64,000 nucleotides of DNA. Source: an uncultured Lachnoclostridium sp. (GTDB lineage Bacteria; Bacillota; Clostridia; Lachnospirales; Lachnospiraceae). Positions 43,617-53,457 of this stretch are shown here, piece after piece. Position 1 is the first letter of the stretch, and each line of letters starts with the position of its first letter. The position numbers were made by a program, and so were the translations under genes. Location of the stretch: NCBI GenBank assembly GCA_905212635.1, contig CAJMFH010000007.1, positions 28,706 to 92,705 of the forward strand, given 5' to 3'. The notes under the pieces are model-generated. The model ran no database searches, was not told where the DNA came from, and was given only the letters and a program-made list of their open reading frames with translations.

Positions 43617-44822
43617 TTATTCCAAAAAATCATCCGGATCAAACTTTTCTAATGTCTGTTTCTTTTTCTGTGTATTTCCGAGACCGGCGAGTTTTGTATT
43701 CTGCATAAATTTTTCTGTATTAAACATCACCAGTACATCTGTGATATCCTCGTATTTATCGAGGATCTGACCGATTGGAAGTTTTCCGTAACGATAATCA
43801 ATCAAAATAATGCGGTCGTAATTTTCCGTCAAAAATGGCACAAAACAATTGGCAAAGGAATCCTTAATCAGAAGCAATATTTTTCCGGTTTTTGCCTTTG
43901 TTGTTATCTCTATTTCAAATGTATTTTTTGACAGAAATACATTATAGCGGTTAAATCCTTCTTTTGCTTCTTTCGGAAAATACAACGTGTCTGCCTCTAC
44001 TTCCCCGTCATCCATATTGACATGGACAGATTCCTGCACTGCATTTTTAAAAAGTGTAACCTGATCTTTTGGCACATTTACATGTACTTTATTATACGTC
44101 GTTCCATAAAAATCATCAAATACCATTTCCTGCTTATACTCTGTAATCGGTTTTGCGGCTGCCTGTCCGCTTTTTTCTGTCCATTCTTTGTAAGCATAAT
44201 ACGCACCGAGTGTCGTCCAATGATGATCGGTCCGATAATAAATATATTCCTTCTGATGGCTCTGCATAACATCTTTCAGATACATCATTCGATCGGGATA
44301 TGTCAGTGATTTCTGCAATGCCTCCAACACTTCGGTATGTTCTTTCACCTGTGAAAATGCCGGCAAATACTTGGAAAGTGCAAGGGTCTTTGATGGGATC
44401 ATCAGACAGCTTACCTGTTTTTCGCCAAACATTTCACACATATCATTCAAAAATGAGGACAACGTCTTTACATTTTCCGTCACTTGCTCTTTATCATACT
44501 CATTTTCGTTATCTTTTTCTAAAAGATATCCGTCCTTTCCCAGATAAACATTGTTGACATCCCTTTTTCCCATTTGCTTTTGGAGAGTTACCGCCAGATC
44601 CACCCACCGGTCACGCAGAAAGAACTGGTCACTCAGATAGGCTTCGTATTTTTCCTGATATTTTCCCTGTAAAAACTGCTCTTTTGTAAGCTGCGGTTTC
44701 TGTTCCAGATTTCTATTTTCCAAATCGGAATAGGCTTTTTTCGGAGAAACCGCCGTAATGACTGCGCCCCCAAACAGCATTATACAAAAGACAAGAATCG
44801 ACAATATTTTTATCTTTTTCAC
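43617..44822 (-). CDS. DHHW-family (AlgJ/AlgX-like) protein
   Basis: 401 residues. An N-terminal signal anchor (about 5-25) and an SGNH-like domain with the DHHW motif in YYRTDHHWTTLGAYYAYKEW and a late DSFANCF segment. AlgJ-like proteins work with MBOAT acyltransferases to O-acetylate exported polysaccharides. It lies 12 bases after the MBOAT gene. Confidence 0.88.
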   Translation of the reverse strand: MKKIKILSILVFCIMLFGGAVITAVSPKKAYSDLENRNLEQKPQLTKEQFLQGKYQEKYEAYLSDQFFLRDRWVDLAVTLQKQMGKRDVNNVYLGKDGYLLEKDNENEYDKEQVTENVKTLSSFLNDMCEMFGEKQVSCLMIPSKTLALSKYLPAFSQVKEHTEVLEALQKSLTYPDRMMYLKDVMQSHQKEYIYYRTDHHWTTLGAYYAYKEWTEKSGQAAAKPITEYKQEMVFDDFYGTTYNKVHVNVPKDQVTLFKNAVQESVHVNMDDGEVEADTLYFPKEAKEGFNRYNVFLSKNTFEIEITTKAKTGKILLLIKDSFANCFVPFLTENYDRIILIDYRYGKLPIGQILDKYEDITDVLVMFNTEKFMQNTKLAGLGNTQKKKQTLEKFDPDDFLE

Positions 44823-44834
44823 TTCGGCACCTCC

Positions 44835-46250
44835 TTAAAAACGAAAATACAAAAATGGATTATACGATGAGTTGACAAGCAATGCTACACAGGCAATAAA
44901 TAATACAATGGTAAATAGAATTGCCGCAATCTCTCCACGTACCGTATCTTCGGGAAAAACTCTGCGAATTAGAAGCCGTTTTACAACAGACAGCGATCCA
45001 ATGACCGCAATAATAAGCAACGCTTCATGGGACACCAGAAGATACATTGTCTGCTGATTCACAACTCCCGCTCCGGTCTGAAAAAACATCGCACGCATAT
45101 AATTCGCACTGTCTGCCATATCCTGCCACGAAAACAAACTCCAACCGATCATGACAAATAGCATCGTATAAATGTGTCCAAACGCCGCAGGTAATTTATC
45201 CAACACCTTTTTTAATACAAATTTTTCAAGTACAAGAAGGGCACCATAATACACTCCCCACAATATAAAATTATAGTATGCACCATGCCACAATCCTGTC
45301 AAAAACCATACAATTGCCAGATTTAATATCTGCCGGCCAATGCCACGGCGGTTTCCTCCAAGCGGAATATACACATACTCCCGGAACCACGTCCCGAGTG
45401 AAATATGCCAGCGGCGCCAGAATTCCGTAATACTTTTCGATTCATACGGATAATTGAAGTTTTCCGGAAAGGTAAAACCGAACATTGCTCCCAAACCGAT
45501 TGCCATATCCGAATAGCCGGAGAAATCAAAATAGATCTGGAGTGTAAATGCTAACACACCAAGCCACGCCATCGCCGTCGTCAGTTCATCGCCCTGCATC
45601 GCCGCAATCTGACTCCAGAGAGCACCCACCTGATTCGCAATCAGCACTTTCTTTCCCAGTCCCACCATAAACCGAAGGATCCCTTTGCTAAACTGCGAAA
45701 TTGTCTCTTTTCGGTGATCCAGCTGCTCTGCGACATCCTTAAAACGGACGATCGGCCCCGCGATCAACTGTGGAAACAGTGCAACGTAAGCTCCAAATGC
45801 GATAAAGTTCTTTTGCATTCTGGCATCCCCGCGATACACATCAATCGTATAGGACATTGTCTGAAAGGTATAAAAAGAAATACCGATTGGCAATGCAAGA
45901 TGCAGCTCAGGCATCGCCAGACCGGTCAATTGATGAACGATCTGAAGAAAAAAACCGGCATATTTAAAAAAGCCAAGAAGTGCCAGATTTATGACCGCCG
46001 AACAGGCAACCACAACTTTGGCACCACTCATTTTTTTCTTTTCTTTAAAATAATGCACCGCAAGTCCCGCCGTATAGTCTACACATGTAGAAAGCAGGAT
46101 GAGTACCACATAAACCGGTTCGCCCCACGCATAAAACACCAGACTAGAGAGAAAAAGTACCAGATTACGGCATTTTTTCGGCAAAATATAATATGCCGCA
46201 AGGACGATTGGCAAAAAGCGGAACAAAAATAATAAGCTGCTGAAAACCAT
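44835..46250 (-). CDS. MBOAT-family O-acyltransferase
   Basis: 471 residues. About ten membrane helices and the MBOAT active-site His in FLTGLWHGAYYNFILWG. Highly similar in layout to AlgI/DltB-type proteins (WRRWHISLGTWFREYVYIPLGGNRRG). Moves acyl groups across the membrane for acetylation of surface polysaccharide. First of the MBOAT-DHHW-HAD series, 13 bases after the DUF4358-like gene. Confidence 0.93.
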   Translation of the reverse strand: MVFSSLLFLFRFLPIVLAAYYILPKKCRNLVLFLSSLVFYAWGEPVYVVLILLSTCVDYTAGLAVHYFKEKKKMSGAKVVVACSAVINLALLGFFKYAGFFLQIVHQLTGLAMPELHLALPIGISFYTFQTMSYTIDVYRGDARMQKNFIAFGAYVALFPQLIAGPIVRFKDVAEQLDHRKETISQFSKGILRFMVGLGKKVLIANQVGALWSQIAAMQGDELTTAMAWLGVLAFTLQIYFDFSGYSDMAIGLGAMFGFTFPENFNYPYESKSITEFWRRWHISLGTWFREYVYIPLGGNRRGIGRQILNLAIVWFLTGLWHGAYYNFILWGVYYGALLVLEKFVLKKVLDKLPAAFGHIYTMLFVMIGWSLFSWQDMADSANYMRAMFFQTGAGVVNQQTMYLLVSHEALLIIAVIGSLSVVKRLLIRRVFPEDTVRGEIAAILFTIVLFIACVALLVNSSYNPFLYFRF

Positions 46251-46263
46251 GTCTTAATCCCTC

Positions 46264-46758
46264 TTATAGTTTCTTTTTAAGAGCAGTCTGTCCTTTCATA
46301 TTCACATCTTTTTTCGGTGACATCGCAATGTACCAGACATAATTCCCTTTTTGACCACAAACTGCATTTTGAAATACCTGTTTTTCTGCTGCCGTATAAT
46401 CGCTGAGATAGTCGCTCTTGCAATTTCTCTTTTTGTATTTATTTAATGTGCCAAGCAGGCTCTTTGCCTGAGACGCTTTTTTTGCTTCCATCACACACAA
46501 ACTATATGCCTCTTTCGCATCACATACATACTGAATCGTTTTCACTTTTTTTCTGTCCGCAGAAGAGAGTGCACCAAAATCCAAAGCACTTTTTGAAGCA
46601 TATTTTAAATTTGCACTGCCGCCCGTTGCTTTCATTGCCGCAGAACAAAGCGTTTTACAATTTGCCTTTGCTTTCGCCTGAACCGGCTCTGTAACCGTCA
46701 GTCCAATCAAAAGTACCATCGCCACTGCCATACAAATTATTTTTCTAAATTTAGTCAT
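46264..46758 (-). CDS. DUF4358-like secreted protein
   Basis: 164 residues with a signal peptide (about 8-28). The C-terminal region (VCDAKEAYSLCVMEAKKASQ, then NAVCGQKGNYVWYIAMSP) has the pattern of the DUF4358 family. It is common in Clostridial O-acetylation cassettes, and here it lies between the SGNH/Fn3 and MBOAT genes. Function unknown. Confidence 0.72.
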   Translation of the reverse strand: MTKFRKIICMAVAMVLLIGLTVTEPVQAKAKANCKTLCSAAMKATGGSANLKYASKSALDFGALSSADRKKVKTIQYVCDAKEAYSLCVMEAKKASQAKSLLGTLNKYKKRNCKSDYLSDYTAAEKQVFQNAVCGQKGNYVWYIAMSPKKDVNMKGQTALKKKL

Positions 46759-46772
46759 TTTTCAATCTCCTT

Positions 46773-47876
46773 TTACTGATCCAATGATTTATCATATTTC
46801 CCAATTACGGTTCCAAATTTGGCATATGCCGGCGGTTTCCAATGATACCCGTCCCCCGTCGCATATCCGGCTTTCAAAAATCCGCCGGAATCTTTTAAAA
46901 AGTCTGTATAATCAAGATATTTCAATCCCATTTTTTTCGCCAGTTTTTTCAATCGTCCATTAAAAATAGGAATCTGCCGCATCCCCGGATGCCTTGCTTT
47001 TTCGGCTCTTGTAACCGGTGAAACAGCGCACAATACGATATCCGTATTCGGATCTGCCTGCTGAATCGCCTCGATCATATCTTTGTATTCCGAAATCATC
47101 TGCGACACCGGCCGGTAATGAATTTCGTTCATCCCCAGCATCATATAAGCGCGGTATGGCTTTTCTGCAATCAGCTTTTGTAACCCGGTTCTTCCCTTAA
47201 AAATTCGTTTGGTGTGAAATGTTACCGTGTTCAATCCGCGGTATGCAACCACTTTTTTCTTTGCATCCAGATGCATCGTCGGAAATCCGCCCTCATAGGC
47301 AATCCCTTCACAAATAGAGTCACCGGCAAATACTATTTTTCGCTGATATTTCTTCATCGTCATTTTCTTTTTTACCGAAGGCTGACTGTCCGATGCGGAT
47401 TCTTTCTTTGTTTTTCCTGCTGTCACATAAAACGAATACGTTTTCTTATTTTTCAATTTTTTCACAAGAAAATGATCGTTTTGTGTCGTTCCGGCAAGTG
47501 TGTATTTTCCAGTTTTTCCCAATTTATAGTAGACGCGATAATATTCTGCCTGCTTCGATTTCTTCCAGGAAACCTTGACGGCAGTCGTTGAATACCGCAC
47601 AATCTTAACTTTAGTGACCTTTTTTAATGGTTCCACATGAGGCGTCGGCGTTGGCATTACCGGTGTTGGTGTCGGCATCGGTGTGACAACCGGCGGTTCC
47701 GCACTAACTTCCGGCGTAACCTGTGGAACTGCACTTTCCATCGGCTGTACAGCTTCGGGCGCGTTCTCCGGCTGGCTTTCCGCTTTTATGGGATTCTGTG
47801 CAAAGATGCTGCACGCAAATACTGCAACGCCTATAATCAAGGCGTTGCAGCAGTATCTTATCATTGCTTTTTTCAT
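46773..47876 (-). CDS. Secreted SGNH hydrolase with Fn3 domain
   Basis: 367 residues. Signal peptide (about 8-27), a Pro/Thr-rich linker with PTPTP repeats (about 55-85), an Fn3 domain (about 86-165), and an SGNH domain (about 178-365) with GDSICEGIAY, GMNE and DGYHW. It is the first gene of the cassette and likely adds or removes acetyl groups on a surface glycan. Confidence 0.82.
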   Translation of the reverse strand: MKKAMIRYCCNALIIGVAVFACSIFAQNPIKAESQPENAPEAVQPMESAVPQVTPEVSAEPPVVTPMPTPTPVMPTPTPHVEPLKKVTKVKIVRYSTTAVKVSWKKSKQAEYYRVYYKLGKTGKYTLAGTTQNDHFLVKKLKNKKTYSFYVTAGKTKKESASDSQPSVKKKMTMKKYQRKIVFAGDSICEGIAYEGGFPTMHLDAKKKVVAYRGLNTVTFHTKRIFKGRTGLQKLIAEKPYRAYMMLGMNEIHYRPVSQMISEYKDMIEAIQQADPNTDIVLCAVSPVTRAEKARHPGMRQIPIFNGRLKKLAKKMGLKYLDYTDFLKDSGGFLKAGYATGDGYHWKPPAYAKFGTVIGKYDKSLDQ

Positions 47877-47976
47877 CTTGATTCTTCTTTCCTCTTCACT
47901 TTACATACTTATGAAATCAGTATATAGTTTTTGTCGAAAAAAGTCAAGATTTGTCGGGTTAAGGATTCGTAGTTCT

Positions 47977-48816
47977 TTACCGGATAAAGTTGTCAATCAG
48001 TCTTGTCTTTCCAATGTATACAGCCACTGCGCAAAGAACCTCGCCGCTGACGGTTTCTACCGGTTTCAATGTATTCCAGTCCACTAATTCCACATAATCA
48101 ATTTTCGCCAATGGCTCATTCTCAATGACTTTGCGGATCTCTGCCACTACTTTTGCGGCATCTTTTTCACCGGACTTCAGAAGGTCTTCTCCCGCTGTCA
48201 ATCCTTCGTGAAGTACCGTTGCGGCAGTTCTCTCTTCTGTGCTCAGATAGGTGTTTCTGGAACTTTTTGCCAGACCGTCTGCCTCGCGCACAATCGGGCA
48301 GCCGACAATCTCAAGGTCAAAATTCAAGTCGCGCACCATACGGCGGATAACCGCTAACTGCTGGGCATCTTTCTGACCAAAATACGCGCGGTCCGGCGCT
48401 ACAATATGGAATAATTTGGAAACCACCGTGCATACTCCGCGGAAATGTGTCGGTCTTGTCTTTCCGCAAAGCCCCTTGGTCAGATCGTCCATATCCACAT
48501 AGGTACAGAAATCGTCAAAGTACATTTCGCTGTCTTCCGGATGGAAAATGACATTTGCACCGGCTTTCTCACAAAGCTCTGCATCGCGGTCAAGATCCCT
48601 TGGATAACTTGCCAGATCCTCGGTCGGTCCAAACTGGATCGGATTGACAAATACGCTGACAACCACGCGGTCATTTTCAGCAACCGCCTTATCGATCAAA
48701 CTTTTATGTCCTTCATGAAGATAACCCATCGTAGGCACAAGGCCTACACTAAGACCTTCTTTTCTCCATTCTTTTACCTGTTTTCTTACTCCGTCTACTG
48801 TTGTTATAATTTCCAT
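47977..48816 (-). CDS. panC: Pantothenate synthetase
   Basis: 279 residues. The ATP-binding signature GLVPTMGYLHEGHKSLI, VSVFVNPIQFGPTEDL, the KDAQQLAVIRRMVRDL loop and SSRNTYLS are all present. It ligates pantoate and beta-alanine. It is separated from panB by a DUF4143 ATPase and a GNAT gene, both on the same strand. Confidence 0.97.
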   Translation of the reverse strand: MEIITTVDGVRKQVKEWRKEGLSVGLVPTMGYLHEGHKSLIDKAVAENDRVVVSVFVNPIQFGPTEDLASYPRDLDRDAELCEKAGANVIFHPEDSEMYFDDFCTYVDMDDLTKGLCGKTRPTHFRGVCTVVSKLFHIVAPDRAYFGQKDAQQLAVIRRMVRDLNFDLEIVGCPIVREADGLAKSSRNTYLSTEERTAATVLHEGLTAGEDLLKSGEKDAAKVVAEIRKVIENEPLAKIDYVELVDWNTLKPVETVSGEVLCAVAVYIGKTRLIDNFIR

Positions 48817-48847
48817 TTTTCTTCCTCCAATTTGGTTGGGTAACCAG

Positions 48848-50128
48848 TTAATTTTTTAAGCAGCCGATTGGTACAATGTAAATACCATCCTGTCTGCGGT
48901 ACGCATAATCACCAACTCCTATGACAATCATCATAAATGCCGGTGCTTTCATTTTTGAAGTATCAATTTTCTCAGCCAACGCCTTCAAATTCTTCACGCC
49001 TTCTTCAATCAATTTATCTCCACCAAGTTTTATTTCTGCCAATCCATATGTGCCATTTTTCAAATGAATTACGGTATCACATTCCAGACCACTTTTATCA
49101 CGATAGTGCAGCACCTGACCTCCTAAGGCATCTGCATATACACGCAGATCACGTACACAAAGCGTTTCAAATAGTAAGCCAAATGTGTTTAAATCATTCA
49201 TCAGATCATTTGGTCCTACACCCAATGCTGCTGTCGCAATGGATGGATCTGCATAATATCGGGTATCTGAACTTCGGATCGCTGTTTTTGATCTAAGATT
49301 CGGATTCCACGAAGGCATATCTTCTATTACAAAGATTTTTTTCAATGCGTTCACATAAGATAGGACGGTATCTTCGCTAATCGTCTCTGTTTCATTGGCA
49401 AATATATCATCGCGCAATGCCGTCCCGGTTATCTGCGCTCCTTGATATCTCGCATAAGAGCGCATCAACCGCTTTACTCTTTCCGGGTTTTTATTTACAC
49501 CATCCGCCCGGTTTATATCCGATTTCACTACCGCATCAAAATAATCCTCCGCCTGTGACAGCGCTGCTTTGCGTTTCATGCCAATTGCATGTGGCCAGCC
49601 GCCTCGACAGATAAGGAAAGCCAGTGAATCAATATCATGGGCATTACATCCTGATATTTTATCCGGGGAATCAAACAATTCTTCCAGACTCACTTCCCCG
49701 GAGGATTCCTGCGACTCATATAGGGACATCGTACGCATCGTCAGCCATGTAAATCTTCCGGCTCCCGAATGAGTAATTTCTTTCGTTTCTATCGGAACCG
49801 CTGATCCGGTCAAAATAAACTGTCCTTCTTCGCCTCTGCAATCCACCTCATAACGAACGGCATCCCATATTTTGGGTGCAATCTGCCACTCATCAATCAA
49901 GCGTGGTGTAACACCTTGCAATAAACGGCTTGGATCTATTTCCGACATTTTCAGATTGCTTTCTCTTTTCGAAGGTTCGTCCATACGAAGAACACTATTT
50001 GCCACCTGTAATGCCGTTGTTGTTTTTCCACACCATTTAGGTCCCTCAATAAGAATCGCGCCTTTGGCTTCCAATTTATCTTTTAAAATCTCATCAACAA
50101 TTCTTGCTCTATACTCTCTCACGATCAT
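48848..50128 (-). CDS. AAA_14/DUF4143 ATPase
   Basis: 426 residues. The N-terminal ATPase has Walker A GPKWCGKTT, then ITGSAVP; the C-terminal DUF4143 domain has a PD-(D/E)xK nuclease-like region (ECDTVIHLKNGTYGLAEIKLG). The ATG at 50128 sits against AGGTGA; GTG at 50122 has better spacing and may be the true start. Such genes are mobile or defence-associated accessory genes. It lies between panB and panC and its upstream region carries the 23-bp tandem repeats. Confidence 0.85.
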   Translation of the reverse strand: MIVREYRARIVDEILKDKLEAKGAILIEGPKWCGKTTTALQVANSVLRMDEPSKRESNLKMSEIDPSRLLQGVTPRLIDEWQIAPKIWDAVRYEVDCRGEEGQFILTGSAVPIETKEITHSGAGRFTWLTMRTMSLYESQESSGEVSLEELFDSPDKISGCNAHDIDSLAFLICRGGWPHAIGMKRKAALSQAEDYFDAVVKSDINRADGVNKNPERVKRLMRSYARYQGAQITGTALRDDIFANETETISEDTVLSYVNALKKIFVIEDMPSWNPNLRSKTAIRSSDTRYYADPSIATAALGVGPNDLMNDLNTFGLLFETLCVRDLRVYADALGGQVLHYRDKSGLECDTVIHLKNGTYGLAEIKLGGDKLIEEGVKNLKALAEKIDTSKMKAPAFMMIVIGVGDYAYRRQDGIYIVPIGCLKN

Positions 50129-50151
50129 TCACCTCGTATATAGCATACCTC

Positions 50152-50238
50152 TTTTTCGGCGTGTTGGCAAGATTTTTTTCGGCGTGTTGGCAGAAAATTT
50201 TTCGGCGTGTTGGCAAGATTTTTTTCGGCGTGTTGGCA
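50152..50238. repeat. 23-bp tandem repeat, four copies
   Basis: TTTTTCGGCGTGTTGGCA occurs at 50152-50169, 50175-50192, 50198-50215 and 50221-50238, each 23 bases apart, with a 5-base variable linker (AGATT or GAAAA). The array starts just before the DUF4143 gene and ends next to the stop codon of the GNAT gene. It is iteron-like. Confidence 0.95.
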
Positions 50239-50724
50239 TCACAATTCTTTTTCATAACACAAAAATGTCTGCTCGTACAATTCGCACTCGCCAACGACAT
50301 GAAAATGAAATGGTGCGTAGGACCGTATCGCCTTTTGATTGGCTTTGTTCACAAGAAAATGAATGCTCTTATTGCCGCGTTTTCGCAGTTCGTCCATTCC
50401 GAAGCGGATCATTTCACGGGCAATTCCTCCATTTTGAAGATCCAGCCGCACCGCAAGCCGCGACAATTCGGCTCCCGGCTGTAATTCCGGTGTCCAACAG
50501 GTGAGCTTTTCGACATTTTCATCCTGATCTATCGAGATCGCCGCCAATATATCGCCATTGCCGTCTTTCATAATAAACAGCGACTCTCGGGAAAGATCAT
50601 CCGCAATGTTTTCCTCGCACGGATACCCGTCGTCCCAGGCACAAAACGGCTCACCAAGCTGGCATTTGTATAATTTCAAAATGTTTTCTGCATCTTCTTT
50701 CTCTGCTTTACCAATGCTTCTCAT
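50239..50724 (-). CDS. GNAT-family acetyltransferase
   Basis: 161 residues from the ATG at 50724 (AAGGGGTG ribosome site). The acetyl-CoA-binding pattern appears as LSRLAVRLDLQNGGIAREMIRFGMDEL followed by FLVNKANQKAIRSY. Substrate unknown. It lies between the DUF4143 ATPase and panB. Confidence 0.85.
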   Translation of the reverse strand: MRSIGKAEKEDAENILKLYKCQLGEPFCAWDDGYPCEENIADDLSRESLFIMKDGNGDILAAISIDQDENVEKLTCWTPELQPGAELSRLAVRLDLQNGGIAREMIRFGMDELRKRGNKSIHFLVNKANQKAIRSYAPFHFHVVGECELYEQTFLCYEKEL

Positions 50725-50751
50725 ACAATCACCCCTTGCCACTCATTTTCA

Positions 50752-51579
50752 TTAATACAGCTTTTCAATAACGCTGTCGTCCACTTTATACGTGTTTTCT
50801 TCTGCCGGAAATACGCCATCCTGCACTTCTTTAATATAATTCTGAAATGCTTCTTTCATCACTTCTCCGATATTTGCATAGCGTTTAACAAATTTTGGTG
50901 TAAAATCAGAGAACATTCCAAGCATATCCTGATATACAAGAACTTGTCCATCACAGTCTTTCCCGGCTCCGATTCCAATCGTTGGGATGTGAAGCTGCTC
51001 TGTGATAAGCGCTGCAATCTTCGCCGGCACACCTTCGATCACGACGGCAAATGCACCCGCTTCTTCCACTGCTTTCGCATCTTCCAGAAGTTTTTTCGCT
51101 GCTGCCTCACTCTTTCCCTGCACTTTAAATCCACCAAACGCATTGATGGACTGCGGTGTCAGACCAATGTGTGCGCACACCGGAATTCCGGCATCTACGA
51201 TCGCTTTGATCTGTGGACACACTTCCACGCCGCCTTCCAGATTAACCGCATCGCCACGTCCTTCTTTCATCAGACGGCCGGCATTGACAAGGGCATCGTA
51301 AACCGAAGTCTGATAAGACATAAACGGCATATCGATGACAACCAGCGCATTTTTTGCTCCCCGCGCTACCGCTGCGCCGTGGTGGATCATGTCTTCCATC
51401 GTAACGGAAATCGTGTCCTCATATCCAAGGATCACATTTCCCAGCGAATCACCGACCAAAATGCTGTTTACTCCTGCTTCGTCGATCAGTTTTGCCGTAG
51501 AATAATCATAGGCAGTCAGCATTGTCAATTTTTCGCCATTTTCCTTTGCCTGCTGAAACGTTAATACCGTATTTTTCAT
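50752..51579 (-). CDS. panB: Ketopantoate hydroxymethyltransferase
   Basis: 275 residues. Conserved motifs: LTAYDYSTAKLIDEAGVNSILVGDSLG, PFMSYQ, EGG, AHIGLTPQS and EGVPAKIAALIT, with the GIGAG segment. It makes ketopantoate from 2-oxoisovalerate. It lies 16 bases after the DUF2520 gene, which may supply the next step. Confidence 0.97.
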   Translation of the reverse strand: MKNTVLTFQQAKENGEKLTMLTAYDYSTAKLIDEAGVNSILVGDSLGNVILGYEDTISVTMEDMIHHGAAVARGAKNALVVIDMPFMSYQTSVYDALVNAGRLMKEGRGDAVNLEGGVEVCPQIKAIVDAGIPVCAHIGLTPQSINAFGGFKVQGKSEAAAKKLLEDAKAVEEAGAFAVVIEGVPAKIAALITEQLHIPTIGIGAGKDCDGQVLVYQDMLGMFSDFTPKFVKRYANIGEVMKEAFQNYIKEVQDGVFPAEENTYKVDDSVIEKLY

Positions 51580-51595
51580 GCTGTTTTCCTTCTTT

Positions 51596-52432
51596 CTATA
51601 ATAGTGTCTCTAATTCCTCATAATTTTCTTCCGGATTGCGTAATTTCGCCACTTCCAGAACCTTTTTCCCCACAAGCCGGTACAACTGCGCGTCTTCTTC
51701 GCCAAGCACCTGTAAATGTTTGGAAATGACTGACACGTCATTTCGCTCGATCGGTCCGGAAAGTGCCTGTGCCGGGCCCTTTTCAAGCAGTGCATGGATA
51801 TTTCCGCGCACCAGCGGGCGAAGCAGCAGCTCGGCTTCTTCGCTGGTCAGCCCGCAGTCTTCCATACAGTCAAGCCCCATCTGATACAGCCCGATCATAA
51901 AATTGCTGACAAGCGAGGCGCTGCAATGGTAGAGCGCTTTTTTGTCCGAATCAATCTTCAGCACCCGGTTTCCCATCTGCTCAAAAAGCGGACGCATAAC
52001 GGCAAGCGCGTTGTCATCGCCTTCCATCGTAAATACTACATCATTCAATTGTTGATAACTTGTGGATTTGTCGCTGAACGCACACATAGGATGAATCGAA
52101 CAGGCAAACACCTTTTTTTCGTCGATTCCATGAAAAACCGCAGATGAATATGAGCCACTAAAATGGCAAATTATTTTGTCCTTTAATTCCTGTTTTTGCA
52201 ACTCATTCCATACATTTTCAATCTCCCGATCAGTCGTCGTAATGCAGAGAACGTCGCAAACTTCTGTCATTTCTTGTAAATTTTCAAATGCCTTCGTATC
52301 TGTGAAAGTCCCAGCAAATTCCGAGCTTTCGATATGTCGGCTAACATATCCGGCAACCGGTCTGCCATGTCCCTTCAAATATTTTCCGATTGAACATCCG
52401 ACTTTTCCAGCGCCGATAAAACCTATCTGCAT
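51596..52432 (-). CDS. Rossmann/DUF2520 protein, probable PanG-type ketopantoate reductase
   Basis: 278 residues. An N-terminal Rossmann domain (GFIGAGKVGCSIGKYLKGHG) and DUF2520 C-terminus (FACSIHPMCAFSD, YHCSASLVSNFMIGLYQMGLD). The start has an AGGAGG ribosome site. No panE or ilvC is seen in this window, and a DUF2520-type protein called PanG is known as an alternative ketopantoate reductase in Francisella and relatives. Position ahead of panB supports that role here, but it is inference. Confidence 0.75.
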   Translation of the reverse strand: MQIGFIGAGKVGCSIGKYLKGHGRPVAGYVSRHIESSEFAGTFTDTKAFENLQEMTEVCDVLCITTTDREIENVWNELQKQELKDKIICHFSGSYSSAVFHGIDEKKVFACSIHPMCAFSDKSTSYQQLNDVVFTMEGDDNALAVMRPLFEQMGNRVLKIDSDKKALYHCSASLVSNFMIGLYQMGLDCMEDCGLTSEEAELLLRPLVRGNIHALLEKGPAQALSGPIERNDVSVISKHLQVLGEEDAQLYRLVGKKVLEVAKLRNPEENYEELETLL

Positions 52433-52554
52433 GTCACCGCCTCCTTACTTCTGTGGTGTGGTGACACATAATCATCTGATGCAGTTTCCTACGAATACCG
52501 CTCATCGTATAGAATAGCACATTGCGAGAAAAAATGCAAATAGATTGTTAATTT

Positions 52555-53457
52555 TTAAACAATCACATATACCTGCAATTGGATTGAATTGTCATTTTTC
52601 TTTTCTCCCCCGTCTATCACTTTCGGTCCAATTAAATAGCTTTTACTTTCTGTATCCGAATTTACATAGTCCGTAAAAGCCACCGGTAACTTTTCATTCG
52701 GAAACACCTTTTCCAATTCCTTGGATTCCTTGACTATATACAACTCTCCTTTGTCAAAGAAATATAGTTTTTCATCCAAATCCCCAAAAATCTTCCACAT
52801 TTGTGCATTTTCTTCCATTTCAAAAGGTGTACTTGATTGCTTTTCAACCTTTCCCCCTGCATAACTATACCGAGTTATTGCCTTCGTTTCCTTTGACAAA
52901 GCCCAAATATCGTCTCCATTAAACTGTGCCACCCCGCTAAAAGAGTTTTTCATATCAAACTCAGCTTTTGCTTCGCCTTGACTATTATAATTTACTATTT
53001 TTTGCTGTTGCCCAAAATACAGCATAAAATCACCGACATCTGTTATCCCAAAGTCGGTCACTCCTGCATTCGCATCTTTTTCATCCATATCATTTGTCCA
53101 AAGCATTTTCATTTCCCAGGTTTGAACATCGATCTTCACAATTCCAAATTTGACATAGGTACGCGTCAAACTATCATCGTCTTCATTATTCACTAATTTA
53201 CACTGTTGCCAAAGAGCAAATAGCGTATCTTCCGATTCTTTATGAATTTTGGTAATATATGCTACATCGTCATCTGAAATTCCAATGTGTTTCTTAATTT
53301 CCCCATCCAGTTCTTCTTTGTGCTCCTCCCACACCCCAACTTCACTCATCACGCTTCTTTTTAAAACAAAATCATCATTTTCCTTCCGTTTGTAATGTTG
53401 TTTCATTTCTTTTAAATCTTCGCAAAACAAAGGTAAGCAGCATCGGAATGACCGCAA
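52555..53457 (-). pseudogene. Beta-rich domain protein, likely 5'-damaged (frameshift)
   Basis: 300 residues of a WD/propeller-like pattern (repeated WAL, YxxxG, Val-rich strands; DFGITDVGDFMLYFGQQ). No signal peptide or good ribosome site is visible at the N-terminus. The DNA under its first 28 codons is also the end of another frame (53375-53560) that encodes a membrane helix (VAIAVIPMLLTFVL). Joining the two frames by a shift near 53400-53440 would give a membrane-anchored protein with this domain outside, so the gene is probably broken. The family is not identified. Confidence 0.5.

Noticed and set aside
50152..50238. Possible CRISPR array
   Set aside because: The gap between 18-base repeats is only 5 bases and nearly constant, so there are no spacers; no cas genes are near.
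48848..50238. Transposon or plasmid insertion bounded by the 23-bp repeats
   Set aside because: The repeats are only on one side of the ATPase gene and no transposase or second boundary is seen.
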